Shown here: piece by piece, positions 1 to 6,148 of the stretch
Layout of the letters: the number at the start of each line of letters is the position of its first letter
Position numbering within the stretch: position 1 is the first letter of the stretch
Source: Bacillota bacterium
GTDB lineage: Bacteria; Bacillota; Sulfobacillia; Sulfobacillales; Sulfobacillaceae
Direction of reading: 5' to 3'
DNA length: 11,236 nucleotides
Assembly: GCA_021820675.1 (NCBI GenBank)
Contig: JAKADI010000020.1
Coordinates: forward strand, 1 to 11,236
Position numbers and translations under genes: made by a program
Notes under the pieces: model-generated
Database searches by the model: none
What the model was told of the DNA's origin: nothing
The model's input: only the letters and a program-made list of their open reading frames with translations

Positions 1-252
1 ATTACGGTTGCTGCGATAACCCGCCGCAAGAAGAGCCGTAGCCACCCGGGCATGGACGAGCCCGGGAATGAGCGCCGGCAATCCATGATGTCCTTGCGCT
101 TTTAACTGGTAATAAATTTCCTGGACGGCCGTCCGCCACAAATTCCGGTTTTCAGGCGTGGAGGGAAATGCCTGATACAAATACTCTAAGCTAACCCAAT
201 CCTCATCGGGTTCAACGATACCGGCATCTTCGCCTGCGCAATCGATAGTCAT
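1..252 (-). CDS. Unrecognised protein, N-terminal part only, downstream of hemerythrin gene
   Basis: I do not recognise this protein. The minus strand is open from an ATG at 252 to the window edge, giving 84 residues with no stop, so the gene continues outside. The visible part begins MTIDCAGEDAG, is acidic for about 20 residues, then carries an amphipathic stretch (LWRTAVQEIYYQLKAQ, around residues 39-54) and an alanine/leucine-rich helix-like segment near residues 69-78. No signal peptide or membrane span is evident. Its ATG overlaps the hemerythrin gene's TGA (ATGA), with GGGAG a few bases upstream inside that gene. It is therefore almost certainly co-transcribed and translationally coupled with the hemerythrin-domain protein, and may act with it, for example in oxygen, iron or nitric oxide handling. 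That last step is inference only. Confidence 0.7.
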   Translation of the reverse strand, partial: MTIDCAGEDAGIVEPDEDWVSLEYLYQAFPSTPENRNLWRTAVQEIYYQLKAQGHHGLPALIPGLVHARVATALLAAGYRSNRN

Positions 253-716
253 TTGTTCTCCCATGATGTTAAGTGCGCCAATTCGTCCGGGGTGAGGATC
301 CGCTTGGCCAGCGGAAACACAATGAGATTTTCTTTTTGCATATGGGTTGAAAAAGCCCCGCGTAATGCAATGGCCGCATTCGCCCATTGCTCAAAAGTAT
401 TGTCCTCTCCAGCCCGCCATTGCACGTACCAACGTCCAAATTCCCCGCTTTCCTGCCGAATTCGTTCATGTTCTTCGAGCATCACGGGAATAGGGCTGTC
501 TGGAACTCGTTCCACTATCCGCGGAAATAAAAATTCCTCTTCCCGCCTGGCGTGTTCATCCAACTCGGTTGTAAAGGCTCCCAAAAGACCATCGACGGTT
601 TCGATAAAATAATCCCCCCGTCCGTTGATGCGAATTCCTTCGATGACCTCGGCCAAAGTGCTAAGCTTAAATACATAATCCTGATGTTCTTGCCTCAACT
701 GGCTAATCAGATCCAA
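249..716 (-). CDS. Hemerythrin-like HHE-domain protein
   Basis: A 155-residue soluble protein that is a single hemerythrin-type four-helix bundle. The expected diiron ligands are visible: H11 (RQEH), H55 and E59 (LDEHARREE), H83 (LEEHER), H125 and E129 (STHMQKEN). This is the usual H...HxxxE...H...HxxxE pattern. Proteins of this family bind oxygen or nitric oxide at a diiron centre, or sense or deliver iron; which applies here cannot be read from sequence. The start is TTG at 716, chosen because a good AGGAGG lies 9 bases upstream on the minus strand and the first helix begins at once. The following gene overlaps the stop by four bases. A Crp/Fnr-type inverted repeat with a suitably placed -10-like hexamer lies upstream, consistent with control by oxygen or nitrosative stress. 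Confidence 0.9.
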   Translation of the reverse strand: MDLISQLRQEHQDYVFKLSTLAEVIEGIRINGRGDYFIETVDGLLGAFTTELDEHARREEEFLFPRIVERVPDSPIPVMLEEHERIRQESGEFGRWYVQWRAGEDNTFEQWANAAIALRGAFSTHMQKENLIVFPLAKRILTPDELAHLTSWENK

Positions 717-827
717 GGTTCAATTCCTCCTAATCGTCGACGCTTGTTCCCGGCCCATTCTTGACTCATCCGGCCCCAATTTGCCAACACCCCCAGACTT
801 CTCGGAACCTTGTGGAGTGCTACCTAA

Positions 828-833
828 AGTGTA
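828..833 (-). promoter_or_regulatory. Predicted -10 element for the hemerythrin gene
   Basis: On the minus strand this reads TACACT, matching TATAAT at four of six positions. Its distance from the centre of the inverted repeat at 856-869 puts it at -12 to -7 if that repeat is centred at -41.5, the classical class II activator position. No good -35 hexamer is needed in that arrangement, and the -35 zone is covered by the repeat. The predicted transcription start is near 821, giving a leader of about 100 bases. Positional prediction only. Confidence 0.45.
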
Positions 834-855
834 CGGCCGCATGACCGGATTTATT

Positions 856-869
856 GTGATCGCTATCAC
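856..869. promoter_or_regulatory. Crp/Fnr-family operator
   Basis: GTGAT-CGCT-ATCAC is a perfect 5+5 inverted repeat with a 4-base centre. In context it reads TTGTGATCGCTATCACG, close to the Crp consensus TGTGA-N6-TCACA and related in layout to Fnr sites (TTGAT-N4-ATCAA). It lies 140 bases upstream of the hemerythrin start, in the only intergenic space serving that minus-strand unit. Which regulator of the superfamily binds cannot be decided from the site. Confidence 0.6.
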
Positions 870-1012
870 GCTCGTGAGTTAAACGGCCTTGGGGCAATCA
901 TGCCAAGCCCTATGCCAGCCTCTGATAAATCTTCCCACTATTCTTCTTAATTATTTGCCCCAGAGCATTCCCGCCAAAGAATCCGGGCCTGTGCACACAT
1001 GGCCTGCGCAAA

Positions 1013-1044
1013 ACAAGGAGACTCTGAGTCCGCAGCCTCCTTGT
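1013..1044. repeat. Inverted repeat with 8-base arms
   Basis: ACAAGGAG (1013-1020) pairs perfectly with CTCCTTGT (1037-1044) across a 16-base loop that itself holds a small GACTC-T-GAGTC repeat. On the minus strand the stem is followed by TTTT, so it could act as a weak terminator in that direction. No minus-strand gene lies to its right to need one. Confidence 0.4.
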
Positions 1045-1102
1045 GTTATACCCAGATCGTCGGCAAAGTTAAAATTATGAGAATATCGTGAGGTGAAGAA
1101 GT

Positions 1103-1147
1103 GCGATGCCCATAAGGCGCGGTGAATCAGACCGCGCATGGGATCGC
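1103..1147. repeat. Long interrupted hairpin, 17 paired positions
   Basis: The arms pair in three blocks: GCGAT (1103-1107) with ATCGC (1143-1147), CCCAT (1109-1113) with ATGGG (1138-1142), and GCGCGGT (1117-1123) with ACCGCGC (1131-1137). The loop is GAATCAG. The only interruptions are a one-base and a three-base bulge, both on the left arm. Bulges confined to one side suit a folded RNA better than a protein-binding operator. No T-run follows it. Confidence 0.5.
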
Positions 1148-1170
1148 TCTAGTGAGTGGCATGCCGAACT

Positions 1171-1192
1171 ACCCGGTCGCTAGCGACCGGGT
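1171..1192. repeat. Perfect 22-base palindrome
   Basis: ACCCGGTCGC, a central TA, then GCGACCGGGT. The two halves are exact reverse complements with no spacer, so the site is fully symmetric DNA. It sits 24 bases after the hairpin at 1103-1147. Lacking a loop or a T-tract, it is unlikely to be an ordinary terminator. A protein-binding site or the relic of an element end is possible. Confidence 0.5.
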
Positions 1193-1424
1193 TCGCCGAT
1201 CCGGGCGACACCGATTAGACGGGCTCTGTCACTACCGCAATGGCCGTGTCCCGATTCCATGCCAAAGCCCGAAATTGGAAGGGGCGATTCCTGTCGTCTT
1301 CTTCAGGTCCAACCAATTCCACACCGCATTGCGGAAACTGCAAGCATCCGGGGGGCCTTATTTTTGCAAAGGCTGGGATGTCCCCTCTCCACGCTTACAG
1401 TGCAAAATGCGGATAAGATTTGAA

Positions 1425-1453
1425 TTGACAGATAGAGGAATTTTATTCAAAAT
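1425..1453 (+). promoter_or_regulatory. Sigma-A-type promoter for the cyclase/epimerase genes
   Basis: A perfect -35 TTGACA (1425-1430), a 17-base spacer and a -10-like CAAAAT (1448-1453, four of six). It lies just upstream of the first gene of the sugar locus, with a predicted start near 1460. The -35 is embedded in GAATTGACAGA, which recurs in the promoter before the IclR gene at 6097-6107 with the same spacing to an AAAATA block. Confidence 0.65.
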
Positions 1454-1454
1454 A

Positions 1455-1471
1455 CTAAACAACCTGTTTAG
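1455..1471. promoter_or_regulatory. Probable operator over the transcription start
   Basis: CTAAACA-ACC-TGTTTAG is a perfect inverted repeat with 7-base arms. It covers the predicted transcription start and ends in the first bases of the AGGAGG ribosome binding site of the cyclase gene. A repressor bound here would block initiation. The IclR-family protein encoded in the same locus is the obvious candidate, by inference. An RNA hairpin masking the ribosome binding site is less likely, because part of the left arm would lie before the start site. Confidence 0.5.
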
Positions 1472-1483
1472 GAGGTGCTTGCT

Positions 1484-2146
1484 ATGGCTATCGTGGATTT
1501 GACCATTCCCATTTATCACGGGATGGAGAGCTTTCCGGGCGAGCCCGGAGGTGCGTTCATCCGATTTGCCTCAATCGAAGGACAGGGGTTTTTATCCCAT
1601 CAACTGCTTCTCTACAGTCACGGTGGTACTCATGTGGACGCCCCGAGCCATTTCCTTCATGATGGCTCCGATGTTATGGCCATGCCGCTGGAGCGGTTAA
1701 TCGGGCCGGCGATGGTGGCGGACGTCGACGTACGCGAGCACGGCAAAGACCTTGCTCTTAAAGATATTCGCTGGCCCAAGGAACCCCATGCCGGGGACCG
1801 TGTGTTGCTAAGAACCGGCTGGGGCAAGCACTGGGGTCGGGAAGACTACTTTGACTCGTTTCCCAATCTTTCGATAGAAGTTGCCCGGTTTATCGCGGAT
1901 AAAGGCGTGGCGGTATTGGGTTTGGATACTCCGACGCCCAACGCGCAGGCGGCGCAGGCCATCCACGAAATCCTCCTGGGACAGGGCATCATCATTATTG
2001 AGGGGCTTGTGAATTTAGAGCAAATTACGGTGTCAAAAGGACTGTTAATGTGCTTGCCGCTGGCGGTGGTCGGTCTGGATGGAGCGCCGGCCCGGGTCGT
2101 GTTCGCTACGAATTCGGCGAACGACAAGGTGATTGACGATGGTTAG
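1484..2146 (+). CDS. Cyclase-family (KynB-like) metal-dependent hydrolase
   Basis: A 220-residue cytoplasmic protein of the cyclase superfamily, whose known members include kynurenine formamidase KynB and isatin hydrolase; both hydrolyse amide or lactam bonds. The signature HxGTHxDxPxHF is intact at residues 46-57 (H46, G48, T49, H50, D52, P54, H56). A later H161 in AIHEILL and E173 in IIIIEGLVNL match the second metal-site His and Glu. Length is typical. The ATG at 1484 is chosen over an in-frame GTG at 1475 because AGGAGG (1470-1475) stands 8 bases before it and would overlap the GTG. There are no tryptophan-pathway genes nearby. The neighbours are sugar-oxidation genes, so opening of a sugar lactone is a plausible role, inferred from context. 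It is the first gene of its operon and overlaps the next by 8 bases. Confidence 0.88.
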   Translation: MAIVDLTIPIYHGMESFPGEPGGAFIRFASIEGQGFLSHQLLLYSHGGTHVDAPSHFLHDGSDVMAMPLERLIGPAMVADVDVREHGKDLALKDIRWPKEPHAGDRVLLRTGWGKHWGREDYFDSFPNLSIEVARFIADKGVAVLGLDTPTPNAQAAQAIHEILLGQGIIIIEGLVNLEQITVSKGLLMCLPLAVVGLDGAPARVVFATNSANDKVIDDG

Positions 2147-3134
2147 AGTTGATTACGACGACCGCTGGCAATTGTCTGGCTTGCACGCTGCGATTTTGGC
2201 TAATCCGTGGATGCGCGTCGTGGTTTTGCCCGAGTTGGGAGGTAAAATTTGGAGTATCGAGTATCGCCCGCAGGCGCATGAATGGTTATGGCACAATCCG
2301 CGGATTGGCGCCGCACGTGCACCGTTCGGGGCCACGTTTGATGAAAATTGGTCAGGCGGGGCCGACGTGGCCTTTCCTACATGTTATCCGTCGCATTGGA
2401 ACGGCTGGTCCGTTCCCGATCTAGGTGAGTTGTGGTCCATTCCCTGGCATGCCGCGTTTCACGCAGAGGAAGAAGAGGGAGTTCTTACGCTTTCCGCTGG
2501 GGGACGGATATGGCCGGTGAATATTGTTCGAACCATTCGGATGGACCATCGGCGTCCTCTTCTGACGTTGGGTTTTGAAATAATTAACGTCGGTTCCGAG
2601 CCCTACCCATTTATTATGGGATTTCATCCCGCTTTGGCGATAGCGCCGGGCTACCACATTGACTTGCCTCCTGGCACCGTGCGTGTGAATGAAGGGTCGG
2701 GAGTGATGGGAGCCATTGGGCAGGAATATCAATGGCCTATTCTCAAAACACCCCTTGGACAGCGCGATATGCGAGTGATTCCACCCCCGTCGTGCGGTGA
2801 GTTTGGCGGGCACTTTTTTTGGCCTAAGACACCAGATCTGTGGTGGTCCGTTATCGACCCTAAGCAGCGTATAGGGATAGGACTGGTTGCTCCACGCGAC
2901 CGATTTCAGGGGTTGTGGCTGTGGCAAGTTTATGGAGGGTGGCGCGGCTACTATCACCTGGCCTTGGAACCGTGGACCGGATATCCCATTACGCTTGACA
3001 AGGCGGTGGACGCGGGCACGGCCCAATGGCTCAGTCCCGGTATACCATACTCGACCGAGATTAAGTTAACATGCTTTGAGGCCGTAGACCGGGTTACCGC
3101 AATCGATTGGGAGGCAAATGTACACAGCGGATAA
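2139..3134 (+). CDS. Aldose 1-epimerase-like (galactose mutarotase fold) protein
   Basis: About 331 residues, resembling the bacterial aldose-epimerase-like beta-sandwich proteins that interconvert or bind sugar anomers. Family-like landmarks are PELGGKIWSIEYRP near residue 30, GGADVAFPTCYP then DLGELWSIPW around residues 70-105, GFHPALAIAPGYHIDLPPG around 160-180, and EPWTGYPITLDKAVDAG with WLSPG near the C terminus. The ATG at 2139 is preferred to an in-frame TTG at 2133, because AAGGTG at 2125-2130 is spaced 8 bases from the ATG but only 2 from the TTG. The start lies inside the cyclase gene, implying coupled translation. The likely role is supplying the anomer oxidised by the dehydrogenase downstream. 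The substrate sugar is unknown, and the residues giving catalysis are less certain than the fold. Confidence 0.8.
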   Translation: MVRVDYDDRWQLSGLHAAILANPWMRVVVLPELGGKIWSIEYRPQAHEWLWHNPRIGAARAPFGATFDENWSGGADVAFPTCYPSHWNGWSVPDLGELWSIPWHAAFHAEEEEGVLTLSAGGRIWPVNIVRTIRMDHRRPLLTLGFEIINVGSEPYPFIMGFHPALAIAPGYHIDLPPGTVRVNEGSGVMGAIGQEYQWPILKTPLGQRDMRVIPPPSCGEFGGHFFWPKTPDLWWSVIDPKQRIGIGLVAPRDRFQGLWLWQVYGGWRGYYHLALEPWTGYPITLDKAVDAGTAQWLSPGIPYSTEIKLTCFEAVDRVTAIDWEANVHSG

Positions 3135-3573
3135 AGAACCGTTCAAAGGTCGCTGCTCGTTCCAAGATATCGATAACCTGAGTTCGTTGACCCATGTCAG
3201 GACGGTTCACCTTGTTCCTTCGATAAACTGTGAGCCTCGTTTCAGCCAAATGCGGGCGGCCCGTCCCGGATCGACGCATCCCTGGTCAAACTTGGCATGC
3301 ATCGACGGACGGATTTTCAGGTGACACATGCCAAGGGAAGCCCACGGAGACAATTTCTTCAGAGATTTCCGCCTGTGTCGTCTGAGCTGTGATTAGCCCC
3401 GTCCGGGGAAACCGCCGCGGTGGATCCTTCCCGGCAATTGGGCGGAAGCGAACGAGATCCGTTTTGAATAATGACTTAGGTGTCAACGAAGGTTGGACGA
3501 GGTCCAGTGGCTCGCCCCAATCTTTGAGTAAGTCATCCACCACTGAAACCAATATGTGAGGACGTGTTAGTGC
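3135..3573. other. 440-base gap within the sugar locus; possible decayed gene
   Basis: No convincing gene, promoter or terminator was found. The minus strand from 3594 to 3094 is open in one frame apart from a single TGA near 3286. This gives about 100 plus 60 residues (including HLAETRLTVYRRNK) that I cannot assign to a family, and it has no good ribosome binding site. A short GC hairpin CCCCG-TC-CGGGG lies at 3397-3408 with no T-run. The gap may hold an eroded gene or insertion, since it separates genes that otherwise sit tightly packed. The dehydrogenase downstream may use an unrecognised promoter here. Confidence 0.4.
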
Positions 3574-4341
3574 ATGGAGAGATTTGCCAACCACGTTGTG
3601 ATCGTCACGGGAGCAGCATCGGGCATCGGCAAGGCGGCTACGCTGTTGTTCTTGGAAGAAAGGGCCCGCGTCGTCGCGGTCGATTTAAACAAGTCTGGGC
3701 TCGACGCCTTAAGCGAGGACGTCCCAACAGGCCACCGCGATCGCTTTTTGCCATTTTTGGCGGATGTGATCAATTTGGATCAAGTGGAGCAAATGGTGCG
3801 TTCGGTTGTGGATCGGTGGGGCACGATTAACGTGTTGTTCAATAACGCGGGAATTGAAGATACCGATTCTGTCACCGACACGACGGAAGAAATGTGGGAT
3901 AGGCAGATTACTGTCAATTTGAAGAGTGTTTTCGCTTGTTCCAAATTTGTGCTACCCCAGATGCAAAAAACCGGCCATGGCGTGATCGTCAACACGGGAT
4001 CGATTGAAGGAATCGTAGCGGAACCCCGCGGTGCCGCCTATGTCGCCTCTAAAGGCGGGGTCGTTATGCTGACCAAGGAAATGGCGTTAACCTACGCAAG
4101 CGACAACATTCGTGTGAATTGCGTGTGCCCGGGATGGATCGACACTCCTATGGCACGCCGGTCGATCGACAAGCACGGAGGGCTTGAGGTGATGATGCCG
4201 GAAATCCGGCGGCTGCAGCCGCTCGGACGTCTTGGAACACCGGTGGAGGTGGCGAAGGCGGTGTTGTTCCTTTCTTCCGATGACGCATCCTTCATTACCG
4301 GCACCACCCTGATGGTTGACGGCGGGTATACCGCGCAATAG
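3574..4341 (+). CDS. Short-chain dehydrogenase/reductase, probable sugar 1-dehydrogenase
   Basis: 255 residues, the usual length for a classical SDR. The cofactor motif TGAASGIG is at residues 12-19. D37 at the end of the second beta strand (VVAVDL) suggests NAD rather than NADP. NNAG is at 90-93 and the structural Asn is N115. The catalytic set is S143 with Y156-x-x-x-K160, followed by CPGWIDTPM. It ends in the family's GTTLMVDGGYTA. The enzyme oxidises or reduces a hydroxyl/carbonyl; flanked by an epimerase-like gene and a sugar-acid dehydratase, oxidation of an aldose at C1 to the lactone is the best guess. The ribosome binding site is only fair (GAGGA, 11 bases before ATG). Its stop codon overlaps the AGGAGG of the dehydratase gene, so the two are co-transcribed. 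Confidence 0.9.
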   Translation: MERFANHVVIVTGAASGIGKAATLLFLEERARVVAVDLNKSGLDALSEDVPTGHRDRFLPFLADVINLDQVEQMVRSVVDRWGTINVLFNNAGIEDTDSVTDTTEEMWDRQITVNLKSVFACSKFVLPQMQKTGHGVIVNTGSIEGIVAEPRGAAYVASKGGVVMLTKEMALTYASDNIRVNCVCPGWIDTPMARRSIDKHGGLEVMMPEIRRLQPLGRLGTPVEVAKAVLFLSSDDASFITGTTLMVDGGYTAQ

Positions 4342-4351
4342 GAGGACGTTT

Positions 4352-6076
4352 ATGAAGTTGCGAAGTCAGAAGTGGTTTGAGCCGGGAACGGAGCCCACCG
4401 CGCAACATCGAGCGGCGCTTGCCGCAATGGGATTTGCTCCCGCTGCATTTGAGGGAAAGCCCATCATTGGCATTGCGAATTCGTGGAACGATCTGAACAA
4501 CTGCAATCTCCCCCACAAGCATCTCGTGGAATCGGTCAAGCGCGGGGTGATTTTAGCGGGTGGATTTCCTTTTGAATTCCACTCGATTTCAACCGCGGCC
4601 GATTTTATGATGCCCTCCGATTTGCTCTACCGCAATCTGATGGCGATGGACGTAGAAGAAATGATTCGCGCCTATCCCGTCGACGGTGTGGTGCTGCTGT
4701 GCGAATGCGACAAAACTTGCCCGGCTCAACTCATGGCTGCCGCCAGCGCAGACATCCCCGCTCTGCAGCTGGCCGCGGGCCATCGTGCCTCCGGGTGGTT
4801 TCGCGGTCAACAGATCACCTACGCCACCGATTGGTGGCGACTGTGGGATGATTTCCAGGCGGGCCGATTGACGGCGGATGAATGGGCCCATGTCGAGCAA
4901 CACATTTCCTGCTCGCTGGGCGGGTGCGCCGTGATGGGCACGGCGACGACCATGAAGAGCTTGTCGGAGGTACTGGGGATGATGCTCCCGGGCACCGCGG
5001 CCATTCCCGCCACCCACGCGGCTCGGGTTGGTGCAGCCGAAGCGACCGGCCGCCGGATTGTGGAAATGGTGCGGGAGGATTTGCGGCCCTCCAAGTTGAT
5101 GACCGAATCCGCCTTCGATAATGCGATGACATTGCTGGCGGCCATGGGCGGATCGACCAATGCCGTGATCCATCTGACCGCCATTGCCGGGAGGTTAGGC
5201 ATCCGGTTGTCTCTCGATGCCTTCGCCGCAAGCTTCAATGCGACGCCTTTAATCGTTGATTTACAGCCCAGCGGGCGCGCCAATATGGATGCCTTCTACC
5301 AAGCCGGGGGTGTTGGATCCGTCATTTATGAGTTGCTGCCGATCCTCCATGGCTCAGCGCTTACGGCAACCGGAAGGCCGCTGGGGGATGTTTACAAAGA
5401 TGCCGCCCCAGTGGATGCGAAGATCATCCGCCCTCTGACCGCGCCGCTCGATGACGGGCCCAGCCTGACAATGCTGCGCGGTAATTTGGCGCCCGACGGC
5501 GCCATTATCAAGGGCTCGGCGTGTTCGCCAGGGTTAAAAAGCCATTGTGGAAAGGCCGTGGTATTTCATGATTACGCCGACCTTTTGGCGCGTATCGACG
5601 CGCCTGGTGTGGTGCCGGACGAGACTTGCGTTCTGGTGTTGCAAAACAGCGGGCCCGTTGGGGCGCCGGGGATGCCAGAATGGGGGTCGCTACCAATACC
5701 CAAACGGCTACTGAAAAATGGCGTTCGGGATATGGTGCGGGTCAGTGACGCTCGCATGAGCGGGACCGGGTTTGGAACAGTGGTTCTCCATGTGGCCCCG
5801 GAATCAGCCGTTGGCGGACCTTTGGCGCATGTGCAAGACGGGGATCTTATTGCGCTGGATATGGCGCACGGCACCCTGACCCTCAAGGTTTCAGAGCTGG
5901 AACTGGAGCGACGGCGCAAGAGCTGGCATGCTCCCCCATCGATTCACACGCGCGGGTTTCCGCGCCTATACAGAGATCATGTCTTGCAAGCCCATGAGGG
6001 CTGCGACTTTGACTTTCTTCGACCCGAGACCGGAGCACGTGCGCCATTCATTGAACCGGTGGTGGGAAAAAGCTGA
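4352..6076 (+). CDS. IlvD/Edd-family dehydratase, probable sugar-acid (aldonate) dehydratase
   Basis: 574 residues. The iron-sulfur ligand cysteines expected in this family are C51 (NDLNNCN), C119 in CDK (with D120, K121) and C193 in GGCAVMGTATTM. The C-terminal domain has SGPVGAPGMPEWG and RMSGTGFGTVVLHVAPES followed by GGPLAHVQDGD, the pattern of pentonate and hexonate dehydratases rather than of IlvD itself. Such enzymes remove water from an aldonate to give a 2-keto-3-deoxy acid. The neighbourhood (dehydrogenase before, RraA-type protein after, sugar importer) supports this over branched-chain amino acid synthesis. The ATG at 4352 has AGGAGG 6 bases upstream; an in-frame start at 4316 lies inside the previous gene and would add residues unlike the family. 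The motif around the second cluster cysteine is unusual (CECDKTC, with extra cysteines C117 and C123). Confidence 0.9.
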   Translation: MKLRSQKWFEPGTEPTAQHRAALAAMGFAPAAFEGKPIIGIANSWNDLNNCNLPHKHLVESVKRGVILAGGFPFEFHSISTAADFMMPSDLLYRNLMAMDVEEMIRAYPVDGVVLLCECDKTCPAQLMAAASADIPALQLAAGHRASGWFRGQQITYATDWWRLWDDFQAGRLTADEWAHVEQHISCSLGGCAVMGTATTMKSLSEVLGMMLPGTAAIPATHAARVGAAEATGRRIVEMVREDLRPSKLMTESAFDNAMTLLAAMGGSTNAVIHLTAIAGRLGIRLSLDAFAASFNATPLIVDLQPSGRANMDAFYQAGGVGSVIYELLPILHGSALTATGRPLGDVYKDAAPVDAKIIRPLTAPLDDGPSLTMLRGNLAPDGAIIKGSACSPGLKSHCGKAVVFHDYADLLARIDAPGVVPDETCVLVLQNSGPVGAPGMPEWGSLPIPKRLLKNGVRDMVRVSDARMSGTGFGTVVLHVAPESAVGGPLAHVQDGDLIALDMAHGTLTLKVSELELERRRKSWHAPPSIHTRGFPRLYRDHVLQAHEGCDFDFLRPETGARAPFIEPVVGKS

Positions 6077-6082
6077 GGGAAT

Positions 6083-6094
6083 TTATCGTGATAA
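6083..6094. promoter_or_regulatory. Short inverted repeat upstream of the IclR promoter
   Basis: TTATC-GT-GATAA is perfectly symmetric with 5-base arms and lies 5 bases before the -35 element. GATAA also precedes the matching block in the promoter at 1425 (1412-1416), at a slightly different distance. It may be a regulator half-site, but the repeat is short and could be chance. Confidence 0.3.
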
Positions 6095-6099
6095 CAGAA

Positions 6100-6128
6100 T
6101 TGACAGAAAAACGAACTGTGTTTAAAAT
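6100..6128 (+). promoter_or_regulatory. Sigma-A-type promoter before the IclR gene
   Basis: TTGACA (6100-6105), 17 bases, TAAAAT (6123-6128): six of six and five of six matches, the best promoter in the window. It lies in the 72-base gap between the dehydratase and IclR genes. From here it can drive the regulator, the RraA-type gene and the importer. The surrounding sequence matches the promoter at 1425, suggesting shared control. Confidence 0.75.
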
Positions 6129-6136
6129 ATATTTTA
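6123..6136. promoter_or_regulatory. Palindrome overlapping the -10 of the IclR promoter
   Basis: TAAAATA-TATTTTA is a perfect 14-base palindrome covering the -10 hexamer and the bases up to about the start site. It ends next to the ribosome binding site. Its outer arms (TAAA...TTTA) recall the operator at 1455-1471, although the spacing differs. It is a candidate autoregulatory site. Being AT-only, chance symmetry is a real alternative. Confidence 0.35.
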
Positions 6137-6148
6137 GGGGGTCGTGCG

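Larger units (their letters stand above)
870..1424. other. Gene-free stretch of about 550 bases containing several inverted repeats
   Basis: I see no credible gene here. The frames that are open lack a ribosome binding site, resemble no family I know, and one of them (1122-1502) reads across the promoter into the cyclase gene. The stretch holds three clear inverted repeats, at 1013-1044, 1103-1147 and 1171-1192, listed separately. All of them lie upstream of the predicted promoter at 1425, so they are not part of that operon's leader. Possible explanations are a small structured RNA, transcription barriers between the divergent units, or relics of a mobile element. Confidence 0.6.

Noticed and set aside
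253..612. Plus-strand open frame opposite the hemerythrin gene
   Set aside because: It is the complement of a gene with clear diiron motifs, and its protein is basic, Ser/Arg-rich and without family features.
1183..1205. GGTTCG-like stretch next to the 22-base palindrome, briefly considered as a tRNA T-arm
   Set aside because: No acceptor, D or anticodon stems can be formed around it.
1122..1502. Plus-strand open frame of 126 codons before the cyclase gene
   Set aside because: It starts inside the hairpin, has no proper ribosome binding site, crosses the predicted promoter and operator, and resembles no protein family.
2421..3026. Long minus-strand frame opposite the epimerase-like gene
   Set aside because: The plus strand has well-conserved epimerase landmarks throughout; the complement has a low-complexity, His/Pro/Arg-rich composition.
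3397..3420. Short GC-rich hairpins considered as a terminator after the epimerase gene
   Set aside because: The stems are about five base pairs, lie over 250 bases after the stop and have no T-run.
4819..5283. Overlapping minus-strand frames opposite the dehydratase
   Set aside because: Shadows of a GC-rich coding region; the dehydratase frame carries all the cluster and C-terminal motifs.
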